A stretch of 64,000 nt of DNA, taken from NCBI GenBank assembly GCA_963737545.1, contig CAVTTH010000003.1, forward strand, positions 1,116,001 through 1,180,000, written 5' to 3'. The translations under genes were made by a program, and so were the position numbers. The DNA comes from CAVTTH01 sp963737545 (lineage in GTDB: Bacteria > Verrucomicrobiota > Verrucomicrobiia > Chthoniobacterales > UBA10450). Positions 24,855-33,482 of the stretch are shown in pieces. The notes under the pieces were generated by a model. It searched no databases and was not told where the DNA came from. It worked only from the letters and a program-made list of their open reading frames with translations. Every line of letters starts with the position of its first letter. Position 1 is the stretch's first letter.

Positions 24855-24932
24855 GTCCGATTAGTAACGGACGTGCTTTCAGTTCACAAATGGAAATCCG
24901 CGATTGGAGAATCTCAGTGCGTCTTTTCTTCT

Positions 24933-25085
24933 TCTGTCATCCCGAGTCGCGGAGACGACGAGGGACCTTGCCGACGCAGTCCGCGTCATCTCAGAGAAGA
25001 GGGCCTACCTTACAGTGAATGCTTGATCCGAGCCGAAGGCATTACAGCTATTGAGAGGTCCCTCGCTTTCGCTCGGGATGACAGA
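24933..25085. repeat. intergenic inverted repeat, copy 2, intruding into a coding end
   Basis: The left arm at 24933-24968 (TCTGTCATCCCGAG, a variable part, then CGAGGGACCT) is matched inversely by 25056-25085 (AGGTCCCTCG, then CTCGGGATGACAGA). Both the 14-base outer and the 10-base inner blocks are perfect. The right arm forms the last dozen codons of the - strand gene ending at 25048. It is related to copies at 23245 and 30047. Confidence 0.75.
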
Positions 25086-25785
25086 TTTGTTCGGACGCCA
25101 CGTCCATGAGCGCGAAAATATGAGCCCGCTTTGCGCCATAATCGAGCGAGCGAAAGCGCCGGATCTCGTCAACACGCCGCATCCCGTTCAGGGTATCGAG
25201 AAATTGGGTGTAACTCGATGCGAGTTCCGTCGTTTCGAGGTAACGCCCGCGGAGATTCCGATCCTCAAAGGCATCGGGATTTTGCGCGGCGAACAAATGA
25301 AAACGCAACCAGCGGCGATCGGTCCGCGCGACCCGCTGCGTCTTTCGAAAAAATGCCACGAACAAGAGGAGGACGAGATAGGTATCGACCTGCGCCTGCA
25401 GCTCGAGATTGCGAGCGAAATCTTCCGATTCGATGGCGCGTTCGCCGTTTTTGAATTGAATGGCGGCATGGAGCGCATGGTTGATTTCTTCCACGAACAT
25501 AATGAGCGAACGAATGTTCCGATCGCTCAAGCCGGCGCGCGGATCGTGTCGTTCCAGTTCCTCGATCAACCAGCGCGAATAATAGATGCCGACATAAAGC
25601 TGATCGCCGGCGGTGCGCAAAAACGTGCGGGCCAGCTCGCTCAACTCGCGGGCCGAGGCCCCGGCCAGCTTGGTTAATTGTCGACAACGACGCTGGTCGA
25701 TCAGGCAATCTTCCAGATTGATCCCGACTTGTGCGTACGTCCGCTCGAAGAGCCGCTGGATCTGGCTGAACAACGTTTCGTTCAT
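25048..25785 (-). CDS. unrecognised helical protein, second of an overlapping pair
   Basis: This 245-residue protein is soluble, strongly helical and rich in Arg, Glu and Leu, without signal peptide or membrane segment. I do not recognise a family. Notable stretches are YVGIYYSRWLIEELERHDPRA, then FVEEINHALHAAIQF, which has acidic and His residues spaced as in helical metal-binding bundles. Its start overlaps the stop of the upstream gene (ATGA at 25782-25785), so the two products probably work together. The last residues (ICHPERKRGTSQ) are encoded by an arm of the interspersed inverted repeat, which suggests that repeat insertion replaced the native end. Confidence 0.65.
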   Translation of the reverse strand: MNETLFSQIQRLFERTYAQVGINLEDCLIDQRRCRQLTKLAGASARELSELARTFLRTAGDQLYVGIYYSRWLIEELERHDPRAGLSDRNIRSLIMFVEEINHALHAAIQFKNGERAIESEDFARNLELQAQVDTYLVLLLFVAFFRKTQRVARTDRRWLRFHLFAAQNPDAFEDRNLRGRYLETTELASSYTQFLDTLNGMRRVDEIRRFRSLDYGAKRAHIFALMDVASEQICHPERKRGTSQ

Positions 25786-26474
25786 AGGAGCAGTGACGCG
25801 CTGCCGTCGTCGTCCAGGTTCAGCAGTTCGTCGGAAAGTTGATTCAGAGCGAGCCGGACGTCGTGAAAGCGGTCGCCCAACTCTTCATACACATCATGCA
25901 ACTCGCATCGGCGCGCGGTCGAATGTGAAGCCACGATCTGGTAATTGGTGCGGCCGATCCTTTCGTAAAACTCCAGGTCGGGCGCGCCGCGCAAGCTTCG
26001 CCGATGCGTGTTCTCGTGGAAAATCCCGCTGAGAAAAAGAGAATAATTTCCGACGTGCGCGCGGAGGAGAAAACTTTGTTCGTGCGTCGCGCGGGTGAGC
26101 GCGATGAGCATGTCGGAAATATATTGCCGGCCACGATCCTCACCGGCGTGCGGGGAATGCAATCCATTGGCGCGCGAAAACGTCTCGAGCAGGGAAGCGA
26201 CATAATCGCAGAGTTTGCGATCGTGGATTCCCGCCCGTTGCAAGACATGCCGGGCCAGGACATAGAAGTAGAACTCGGATGAGATGGCGAGATGCGTCGC
26301 GCTGGAGAGAATCGCATCCACCAGTCGTGGATGATCGAGCACGGCGTCGCGTGTTTCTGAATCGCTCAACAGATCGACCAGCGAGACCTGGTCGGTTTGC
26401 GAACGCGCCAGCGTCCGGACGATGAATTGAAAATCCTCCGCCGTGAACCGCGCCCGACAATTCGCCTGGATCAT
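25782..26474 (-). CDS. unrecognised helical protein, first of an overlapping pair
   Basis: The protein has 230 residues from ATG 26474; an ATG at 26513 is an alternative start. It is helical and soluble. It includes SSEFYFYVLARHVLQRAGI, then FLSGIFHENTHRRSL, which contains a His-Glu-x2-His-like pattern, and a late CELHDVYEELGDRFHDVRLALNQL helix. I cannot assign a family. The translational overlap with the next gene indicates a two-component unit. About 190 bases without a gene follow on the upstream side, to 26705. Confidence 0.65.
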   Translation of the reverse strand: MIQANCRARFTAEDFQFIVRTLARSQTDQVSLVDLLSDSETRDAVLDHPRLVDAILSSATHLAISSEFYFYVLARHVLQRAGIHDRKLCDYVASLLETFSRANGLHSPHAGEDRGRQYISDMLIALTRATHEQSFLLRAHVGNYSLFLSGIFHENTHRRSLRGAPDLEFYERIGRTNYQIVASHSTARRCELHDVYEELGDRFHDVRLALNQLSDELLNLDDDGSASLLL

Positions 26475-26704
26475 CGGGGACTCATCATAAGCATCACCAA
26501 TGCCCCGCGACAAGGGAATTGCCTTTGACGGCAGTTCCTAGCCGTTATCGATGCTGTCGAAATAACGTACCGCGCGCAGACTGGGGGGAGGAAACGGTTA
26601 ACCCGGAAAGCTTCGTGTTGATGATCCATGTGTTCCGCAGAAACTCGAATTGGCGCGAAATATTTGCGCTCAGACAACTGAAGTGCAGTCCGCGCTCTGG
26701 TTCG

Positions 26705-29425
26705 TTAGGCGGGCTTGAGCGCGACGAGGTCTTTTTTCACCTTCTCGAAAAACAAAGGGAGCGTCGTAGGTTTCCAGTCTTTCCCGCAGATCACGTCGAT
26801 CGCGTGCAGACCGAGGAGACGGTAGCTCTCCAACTGCGATTCGCCGAACCACTGGTCGGCGGTGGATTCGTGCGGAAATTCCGGATGGGCCGCGGCGTAG
26901 TTCGCCACATCCGGCGGCTCGTCGCCCGCCACCACGGGCTTGATGTAAATGAACAATCCATCCGTCCCCGGTCCATCGATCGCCGAGTAGTTGATTGTGC
27001 CGAAAGCGCAGCGGTTGATTGTGCCTTCGGATTTCTTTGGCGAGATGACCTTGATGTCGATCGGGATCCCGAGATCGATCCGGATCTTGCGGATGGCATT
27101 GCCGAGGTCTTCAAACACGTAATCAGAATCCTGGCCGGCATCGACCACGAGAATGAATTTGCATCTACGCAGGACCATTTCGTAGAGCCCGAGGTTTTCG
27201 AAATGTCCGCCGTCAGAAAGATTCACATATTTGTAGCGACTGTTTGTGTTTCCGATCGCCTCGGAAAAGAGCGGGCCGACGGCGTAACCGGGACCGGATC
27301 GGCGCCATGTCTTCGCCCCGGGCGGACCCGGATTACCGAGCCACCAGCCGAGACGAACATTGAACAGTGTCATCAGGAAACCGACGATTGGTGAACTGTG
27401 ATAGCCCATGTTCGGATTGGCCGCCGCCCCGGAAATCGTAAGTGCAGTTCCAAGAGAGATGCCGTCGCCGTATTCGGCCGATGGCCGATAACCGAGATGC
27501 CAGGAACCGCTGTGCAGACGGCTCATGGTGAAAGATTCGGCTTTCCGTTCCTGCCAGGCTAGTTCTTCGCCTTTGACGAGATTGAGCGCGGCATTGATGA
27601 CGTGAAAAGGTTTGCCGGGCGAGAGATCGCGCAACGCCATGTTATCGGCCGGATCGAACCCAGTAAACAAATGTGGCTTGCGGCTCTCCCGTGTGCGCGA
27701 GGCGCCGAGGAACGCGCGAATCAACCGGATACGGTACATCGCATGGAGAGAAAACTTGTTTACGTTGATGAAATATCCCATGACGAGACCGAAAAGGAGC
27801 GTCACGCCGGTGAGGAAAAAAACGGCAAAGAGTTGTCCCTGATATTGCGACACGCCCAGGAGCGTCGTGGAAATCTTCTTCACCCACGGTTGCGAACCGA
27901 CGTAAAGCAGCGCCCACGAGCTCACGACCGACAAGAGTACGAAGAAGAGAATCGCCGCTATCGACATCGGCAGTTGCGAACTTCCTTTCGTGCCAAGTGC
28001 TTTGGCAAATTTTGATCGGACGGCGAGAAATGCTGCGAGGATTCCTGCCATTCCCCCGAACGCGCCGAGGAGCGCCTTGGCGATTGGATTGGCTTTCACT
28101 TCTCCCAGAAAAACCAACAGTCGATCTCCATGCGTTGTCGTGATCGCCTGTGCGCCCCAAAGCACAATGATGTTAATCACCATCCAGGTCACCACGGTGA
28201 TGAGAATCCAGGCCGCTGATCGGCCCCACCATTCGCGGTCCTCGTCTTCCGAGACCCAGCTGGCCAGGCCGGTGAAAAGGAAATTTACGAGCAAGAGGAT
28301 GCCCAAAACCAGCGCCGGTGCGAAGCAAACGTAATTAATCGCATTCGCGGCGGGGGCCAAAAAAAGGCGGGTGGCAATTGCCCACAAGCAAAGACCTCCA
28401 ACGGCCGCCGTAAGTAAAATCGTGAAAAGCCGCGTGAGCGATGCAGCGACGTGCGTGGGCCGAGTCCATCGTCGGAAAAACAAAGAAGCGACGAGCGCAA
28501 GTAACCCGCCCGCCAGATAACTGGCGACCGCATAAACGACAAACTTCCAAAGCACGTCTATCGGTTTGAGTGGTATGTAACCGTAAGTATTGCGAAACAA
28601 AGCCCACCATTCCGTCAGGACCAGAGACGCGAGGAACAATGGGACCTGGCGGTACTTGAGAAAGCGGGCCTGCGAAAATCGTGCGTTACCGGTGGCCGGG
28701 ACGTCGAGAATGGAATAAGCCATCGCGACCGCGATGAGCAGGAACCCAACGATCAACAAGACGATCAGGCCGATCGTGTAACGGTGCACTATCTGAAGGT
28801 ACTCCTGGGAGGTAGTCCAACCTTCCGGCTGCAACAGGATCGCGGCCAGATGAAGGCGTGGGATCATCATTGCGGCGGCCAGCCACGAGATCAGCACCAG
28901 CCAGTTCAGAAATATGTTGCGGATGTAAGTGGCGATCAGCGTCCAGGTGTCGACGGAAGTCAGGCCGGTTTTCGGCGTGAGGTAATTGCTGAAGGTCCGG
29001 AGATGCCGAACCGGCTGCGGTTCGGGGTTAAGCGTGGAATCCGGACGCCGCCGCAACTCTTCGAAAACGCCGGCCGCGCCGCCAGGATGATTTTTGATCC
29101 AGGCCGTGAGCCATCCGCCGACGTAACCGCCACCCGACACCGTCGAAAGATAATCAAAAGCGCCCAGCAAACCGGTCTTCGCGAGCCCTTGGAGAATGCC
29201 GAGGCTAAAGATCGCGCTGCGAATGCCTCCACCCGAGAGACAAAGCGCGGAACGCGCCGGCTGCTCGTGATGAATGCGCTCGTAAACCGCTTTCAAGCGT
29301 GCCTGTTTTTCGGCGACGGGCAATTCTTGGGTCTCGTCGCCGCCAATTTTTGCGTCGAGTTCCTCAGCCAGGATGTCGGCCAGCGATTTCGGCCGTGGCG
29401 CAAGATGTGTCTCTTCACCCGTCAC
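26705..29425 (-). CDS. large patatin-like phospholipase with multiple membrane segments
   Basis: The protein has 906 residues from GTG 29425. Residues about 58-105 form the start of a patatin domain: LCLSGGGIRSAIFSLGILQGL with the glycine oxyanion loop, then STVSGGGYVGGW with Ser97 as probable nucleophile. The matching Asp is in LSDGGHFENLGLYE far downstream (around residue 810). Between them lie about ten hydrophobic segments, so the lipase halves are split by a membrane domain. It would act on lipids at the inner membrane. The GTG start is supported by GGGAGGG 6 bases upstream; the longer frame to 29686 overlaps another possible gene. It is distinct from the CBASS patatin at 33473. Confidence 0.82.
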   Translation of the reverse strand: MTGEETHLAPRPKSLADILAEELDAKIGGDETQELPVAEKQARLKAVYERIHHEQPARSALCLSGGGIRSAIFSLGILQGLAKTGLLGAFDYLSTVSGGGYVGGWLTAWIKNHPGGAAGVFEELRRRPDSTLNPEPQPVRHLRTFSNYLTPKTGLTSVDTWTLIATYIRNIFLNWLVLISWLAAAMMIPRLHLAAILLQPEGWTTSQEYLQIVHRYTIGLIVLLIVGFLLIAVAMAYSILDVPATGNARFSQARFLKYRQVPLFLASLVLTEWWALFRNTYGYIPLKPIDVLWKFVVYAVASYLAGGLLALVASLFFRRWTRPTHVAASLTRLFTILLTAAVGGLCLWAIATRLFLAPAANAINYVCFAPALVLGILLLVNFLFTGLASWVSEDEDREWWGRSAAWILITVVTWMVINIIVLWGAQAITTTHGDRLLVFLGEVKANPIAKALLGAFGGMAGILAAFLAVRSKFAKALGTKGSSQLPMSIAAILFFVLLSVVSSWALLYVGSQPWVKKISTTLLGVSQYQGQLFAVFFLTGVTLLFGLVMGYFINVNKFSLHAMYRIRLIRAFLGASRTRESRKPHLFTGFDPADNMALRDLSPGKPFHVINAALNLVKGEELAWQERKAESFTMSRLHSGSWHLGYRPSAEYGDGISLGTALTISGAAANPNMGYHSSPIVGFLMTLFNVRLGWWLGNPGPPGAKTWRRSGPGYAVGPLFSEAIGNTNSRYKYVNLSDGGHFENLGLYEMVLRRCKFILVVDAGQDSDYVFEDLGNAIRKIRIDLGIPIDIKVISPKKSEGTINRCAFGTINYSAIDGPGTDGLFIYIKPVVAGDEPPDVANYAAAHPEFPHESTADQWFGESQLESYRLLGLHAIDVICGKDWKPTTLPLFFEKVKKDLVALKPA

Positions 29426-29431
29426 GATGAT

Positions 29432-29438
29432 CCCTCCC
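29432..29438 (-). promoter_or_regulatory. ribosome binding site for the membrane patatin gene
   Basis: GGGAGGG on the - strand lies 6 bases before the GTG at 29425. It is the best Shine-Dalgarno sequence near the 5' end of this frame and decides the start. Confidence 0.6.
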
Positions 29439-29505
29439 GAGGATACCGGTATATGGCTCGTCAGCGATTGAGACAAGCTGATTCGTCCGCGAGTCGCTGA
29501 GCGCT

Positions 29506-29829
29506 TTGATTCTTGGCAACGGAAATTCAGAAAAAATTGAGTTGGGAAAACGCACTTGGGCCCGCGCATACGAATTCGTTTTTGTGGATGCGGTGCCGAT
29601 CGAAGAATTGCCGGAAGGGCGGAAGGAGGCTCTGGAAGATTACCTCCAGTCTCATCCCGATTCCCTGGCAGCCAAAGTGCGACCAAAGATCGGAATGGAG
29701 CGCAACGTTTGGTTCGCCTTGGCAGGCGAGAACATGGTCACCGGCATTGCAGGGTTTGGTCCAACAATCCCGGCGGCGTTGAAGAGTTGGGAAGCGAATT
29801 ATCGCGAAGCGACCCATTCGCAGCGGTAA
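29506..29829 (+). CDS. small hypothetical protein, start uncertain
   Basis: The frame encodes up to 107 residues from a TTG at 29506. The body from TWARAYEFVFVDAVPIEELPEGRKEAL looks protein-like, with balanced composition, and ends with a GIAGFGPTIPAALKSWEANYRE helix. There is no membrane segment or recognised family. The weak start and short length lower confidence. It ends 29 bases before tRNA-Ser on the other strand. Confidence 0.45.
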   Translation: MILGNGNSEKIELGKRTWARAYEFVFVDAVPIEELPEGRKEALEDYLQSHPDSLAAKVRPKIGMERNVWFALAGENMVTGIAGFGPTIPAALKSWEANYREATHSQR

Positions 29830-29858
29830 ATGACGCCACTCTGCGGAGCTTGAGAAAC

Positions 29859-29950
29859 TGGCGGAAGGGGTGGGATTCGAACCCACGGTGGGTTTAACCC
29901 CACGCTCGATTTCGAGTCGAGTGCCTTAAACCGGACTCAGCCACCCTTCC
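29859..29950 (-). tRNA. tRNA-Ser (anticodon CGA)
   Basis: The - strand gives a 92-base class II tRNA with encoded CCA. The acceptor GGAAGGG pairs with CCCTTCC, the anticodon stem CTCGA/TCGAG holds loop CTCGAAA with anticodon CGA, a long variable arm (GTGGGGTTAAACCCAC) follows, and the T arm has GTTCGAATC. Confidence 0.95.
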
Positions 29951-30046
29951 TTCACCCGATCAGAATTCGCCAGCCGAAATTGACGGGTCATTATGGGACC
30001 GGGTTGGCGGTTTGTAAACCGTTAGGGCGTGTCAGTCGCAGCACGA

Positions 30047-30138
30047 TTCGGGGTCGTCTCGAGCGGAGTCAAAGAGATCTGGCGGCGTTGCCGCAAGATT
30101 GCGCGGCGGGCTCCCTCGACTACACTCGGGATGACCAA
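30047..30138. repeat. degenerate intergenic inverted repeat, copy 3
   Basis: The right arm at 30111-30138 (CTCCCTCGACTACACTCGGG, then ATGACC) matches the ends of copies 1 and 2. The left arm at 30047-30080 is an imperfect inverse match. It occupies the middle of a 400-base gene-free interval between tRNA-Ser and nrdJ (29951-30350); the rest of that interval shows no gene. I looked for a cobalamin riboswitch or an NrdR box before nrdJ and found no convincing one. Confidence 0.5.
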
Positions 30139-30350
30139 CAGGGACTTCGAGAGAGGTGATTTTAGCTCGAAAAAAATGTTACAATTTTGGGCTTGCCGCG
30201 GATGCTTTTTGCACCGCATGTTGTGTGTCCTGCGCGCAGCTTCCCCAATTACTTGTTGTTTACGGATGTTGGCCCGTATTCACAGGTTGTTGGCCTTGGC
30301 TGTGCACCATTATTCGCACTAATTCGCAACCTTAACCCGCTTCCGTCACC

Positions 30351-33300
30351 ATGATTCAACTCAAACCCGGAATTCAACCTGCCTCGCTTCACAAATCGCA
30401 AAAATCGGCTGTTCGAAGAAAAAACCGCGTTGCGAAAGGGAAGAACGGCGGCCTCCGGTTTGAACGGATTTTCAGCAGCGGGAAAGTGCGGCCGTTCGAT
30501 CAAATCGAATGGGAACGCCGCACCGCGGAGATCACCGATGACAGCGGCAAAGTGATTTTCAAACAGGAGAACATTGAGGTCCCAAAAGGCTGGAGCCCGC
30601 TTGCGACGAAGATTGCGGTCTCGAAATATTTTTACGGCGACATCGCGAATGGAACCGATCCATGCCGAGGCGGGCGTGAAACGTCGGTCCGCCAGTTGAT
30701 TCATCGCGTGACTCGCACGATCACCGATTGGGGCATAGCCGACGGATATTTCGCGAATGCCACGGTCGCGGAAACTTTTTATGACGAGCTGACGTGGCTT
30801 TGTCTGAATCAGCATGGCGCATTCAACTCGCCGGTTTGGTTCAACGTCGGTTTGTACCATCAGTACGGCATCGGCAAAGAGGCCGGACTCGGAAATTATT
30901 TCTACAACCGCGAAACCGGCCAGGCGGAACGCGCGACGACGCAGTACGAATATCCGCAAGGCAGCGCCTGTTTCATCCAGAACGTCGAGGATACGATGGA
31001 AGACATCATGCGCCTGGCGATGAGCGAGGCGATGCTCTTCAAGTATGGGAGCGGCACGGGAACGGATCTCTCCTCGTTGCGGAGCACGCGCGAGAAATTA
31101 AGCGGCGGCGGGAAGCCGAGCGGACCGCTTTCGTTCCTGAAAGTTTACGATCAGGTCGCAAACGTCGTGAAAAGCGGCGGAAAAACCCGGCGGGCGGCGA
31201 AGATGAACACGCTCAAGGACTGGCATCCGGACATTGAGGAATTCATCGACGCGAAACAGAAGGAAGAAAAGAAAGCGTGGGCTCTGATCGAGCAGGGTTA
31301 CGACGGAAGCTACAACGGCGACGCCTACGGTTCTGTCATGTACCAAAACGAAAACCTGAGCGTGCGCGTGAGTGACGACTTCATGGAAGCGGCCCTGGAA
31401 GGTCGCGAATGGTGGACGCGCCGTGTGCGCGACGGTTCGCCCTGCGACCGGAAGGACGCGCGGACGTTGCTCCGCAAAATCGCGGAAGGAACGCATGTCT
31501 GCGGCGATCCGGGAATGCAGTTCGACACCACGATCCACAAGTGGCACACCTGCAAAGGAACCGACCGCCAGAATTCCACCAATCCGTGTTCGGAATACCT
31601 CTTTCTCGATAATACGGCGTGCAATCTCGCGTCGCTGAACCTGATGAAGTTCAAGACGGCCGATGGTGCGTTCGATATCAAACGTTTCAAGGCGGCCGTG
31701 CGCCTCTTCATTACCGCGCAGGAAATCATTGTCGATAATGCGAGCTATCCGATCAAAGAGATCGCGGAAAACTCGCACGTCTTCCGCACGCTCGGGCTTG
31801 GCTATGCGAATCTCGGCTCGCTCATCATGAGCGATGGGTTCGGTTATGACAGCGCGGAGGGACGCGCGTTGTGCGCCACGATCACCTCGATCATGACCGG
31901 CGAAGCATACGAGCAAAGCGCAACGATCGCGCAGGCCATGGGACCGTTCCCCGGATATCATGACGCGCGTTGCAGCGGTGTGGCGCAGCCGGTGGCAGAG
32001 GACAATGTCGAGTCGATGCTAGAGGTGATCGGCCTGCATCGTTGCGCCGTCGCTGAAATTCCGGATGTCGAAGGTTTTGCCTATCTAAAAGACGAAGCGG
32101 CCAAAGTTTGGGATCGTGCCGCGGCGCTCGGGAAACGTCACGGTTATCGCAACGCGCAGGTCACCGTGCTTGCTCCGACGGGGACGATCAGTTTCCTGAT
32201 GGATTGCGATACGACCGGGATTGAACCGGACATTGCGCTCGTAAAATACAAGCTGCTTGCCGGCGGCGGGATGTTGAAAATTGTGAACCAGACGGTCTCT
32301 CCGGCGCTCGAAAAGATGGGCTACAACTCGGAGGAAATCGAACGCATCATCGCGCACATCGACGCCTTCGACACGATCGAAGATGTGACCGACGCGGACG
32401 GAAGCAAGATTTCATCCGGCCTCAAGCCAGAGCATTTGCCGGTATTCGATTGTGCATTTAAGCCCCATCGAGGGGAGCGCAGTCTGAGCTATGTCGGACA
32501 TCTGCGCATGATGGCGGCGGCGCAACCGTTTCTCAGCGGCGCGATTTCGAAAACGGTCAACCTGCCGGAGGCAGCGACCGTCGATGAAATCATGGATGCC
32601 TACGTCGAAGGTTGGCGGCTCGGGCTCAAATCAATCGCGATGTATCGTGACGGTTCGAAGCGTTCCGCTCCGTTGAACACGCGCAAAACAAAAGACATGG
32701 GCGGCATGGGTCACGAATCAGCGGCGACCTTGGATCGTGGTGAGTTGGAAACCCGGATCGTCGAACTCGACGAGGAAGTTTCGATGCTCCGCAGCCGCCT
32801 CGATCAACCGATCCGGCATCGCATGCCCGACACGCGCATGTCGTTGACCCACCGGTTCGAGATCGCGGGACACGAAGGCTACATCACGGTCGGCCTCTAT
32901 GAGGATGGCCAGCCGGGCGAACTCTTTATCACCATGTCGAAGGAAGGCAGCACGATCGGCGGCTTGATGGACACTGTCGGTACGCTCACTTCCATCGCGT
33001 TGCAGTACGGAGTTCCACTCCAGAGTTTGGTAAAAAAGTTTGCCTATCAACGATTCGAGCCGAGCGGATTCACCAAGAACCCCGACATCCGCAACGCCAC
33101 CAGCATCACCGATTACGTATTTCGCTGGCTCGGTTGCCAGTTCATTCCCGGTTACAAGGAAGCGACATCACCGAACCGCGGCCAGAGCGAGCTACCGATG
33201 AAAGAAATTCCCGAAATGGAAAAGAAAGCGATCAATCGTCCCGTGGCCGATTTGCCGCGCACGGCCGAGAAGGAGTTGATCGATGTGGTCACGAATCACG

Positions 33301-33482
33301 CGCCGAACGAAGGCGCTCCTCATGTCGCGAGCAACGGCCACACCCATGCGGAGCGGGTGCAGGAAGCGCTCGGCAACATGTACATGGATATCACTTGCTC
33401 CCATTGCGGAAGCACCAAAGTGATTCGGGCCGGAGCCTGTGGCGTTTGCACCGAATGCGGAACGAGCCAGGGATGCAGCTGA
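30351..33482 (+). CDS. nrdJ: adenosylcobalamin-dependent (class II) ribonucleoside-diphosphate reductase
   Basis: This 1043-residue enzyme makes deoxyribonucleotides using adenosylcobalamin, so it works with or without oxygen. Redox Cys207 is in GSACFIQNVED. The active-site loop NPCSEYLFLDNTAC supplies Asn411, Cys413 (thiyl radical), Glu415 and Cys424. LAPTGTISFLMDCDTTGIEP follows in the second half. The C-terminus is a zinc-ribbon-like CSHCGSTKV, then CGVCTECGTSQGCS, which replenishes electrons. Length and architecture match the bacterial vitamin B12-dependent group. Its last 10 bases overlap the start of the CBASS phospholipase gene, so the defence operon may be read through from nrdJ. Confidence 0.96.
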   Translation: MIQLKPGIQPASLHKSQKSAVRRKNRVAKGKNGGLRFERIFSSGKVRPFDQIEWERRTAEITDDSGKVIFKQENIEVPKGWSPLATKIAVSKYFYGDIANGTDPCRGGRETSVRQLIHRVTRTITDWGIADGYFANATVAETFYDELTWLCLNQHGAFNSPVWFNVGLYHQYGIGKEAGLGNYFYNRETGQAERATTQYEYPQGSACFIQNVEDTMEDIMRLAMSEAMLFKYGSGTGTDLSSLRSTREKLSGGGKPSGPLSFLKVYDQVANVVKSGGKTRRAAKMNTLKDWHPDIEEFIDAKQKEEKKAWALIEQGYDGSYNGDAYGSVMYQNENLSVRVSDDFMEAALEGREWWTRRVRDGSPCDRKDARTLLRKIAEGTHVCGDPGMQFDTTIHKWHTCKGTDRQNSTNPCSEYLFLDNTACNLASLNLMKFKTADGAFDIKRFKAAVRLFITAQEIIVDNASYPIKEIAENSHVFRTLGLGYANLGSLIMSDGFGYDSAEGRALCATITSIMTGEAYEQSATIAQAMGPFPGYHDARCSGVAQPVAEDNVESMLEVIGLHRCAVAEIPDVEGFAYLKDEAAKVWDRAAALGKRHGYRNAQVTVLAPTGTISFLMDCDTTGIEPDIALVKYKLLAGGGMLKIVNQTVSPALEKMGYNSEEIERIIAHIDAFDTIEDVTDADGSKISSGLKPEHLPVFDCAFKPHRGERSLSYVGHLRMMAAAQPFLSGAISKTVNLPEAATVDEIMDAYVEGWRLGLKSIAMYRDGSKRSAPLNTRKTKDMGGMGHESAATLDRGELETRIVELDEEVSMLRSRLDQPIRHRMPDTRMSLTHRFEIAGHEGYITVGLYEDGQPGELFITMSKEGSTIGGLMDTVGTLTSIALQYGVPLQSLVKKFAYQRFEPSGFTKNPDIRNATSITDYVFRWLGCQFIPGYKEATSPNRGQSELPMKEIPEMEKKAINRPVADLPRTAEKELIDVVTNHAPNEGAPHVASNGHTHAERVQEALGNMYMDITCSHCGSTKVIRAGACGVCTECGTSQGCS

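Noticed and set aside
29426..29686. N-terminal extension of the membrane patatin
   Set aside because: The GTG with a strong ribosome binding site at 29432-29438 is a better start and the extension has no domain-like character.
30139..30350. Cobalamin riboswitch or NrdR box upstream of nrdJ
   Set aside because: I looked for a B12-box-like core and for paired 16-base NrdR palindromes and found nothing convincing; a covariance-model search would be decisive.
33134..33472. N-terminal extension of the CBASS patatin
   Set aside because: It would overlap the zinc-ribbon coding end of nrdJ by 340 bases and has low-complexity sequence unlike patatins; ATG 33473 is adequate.
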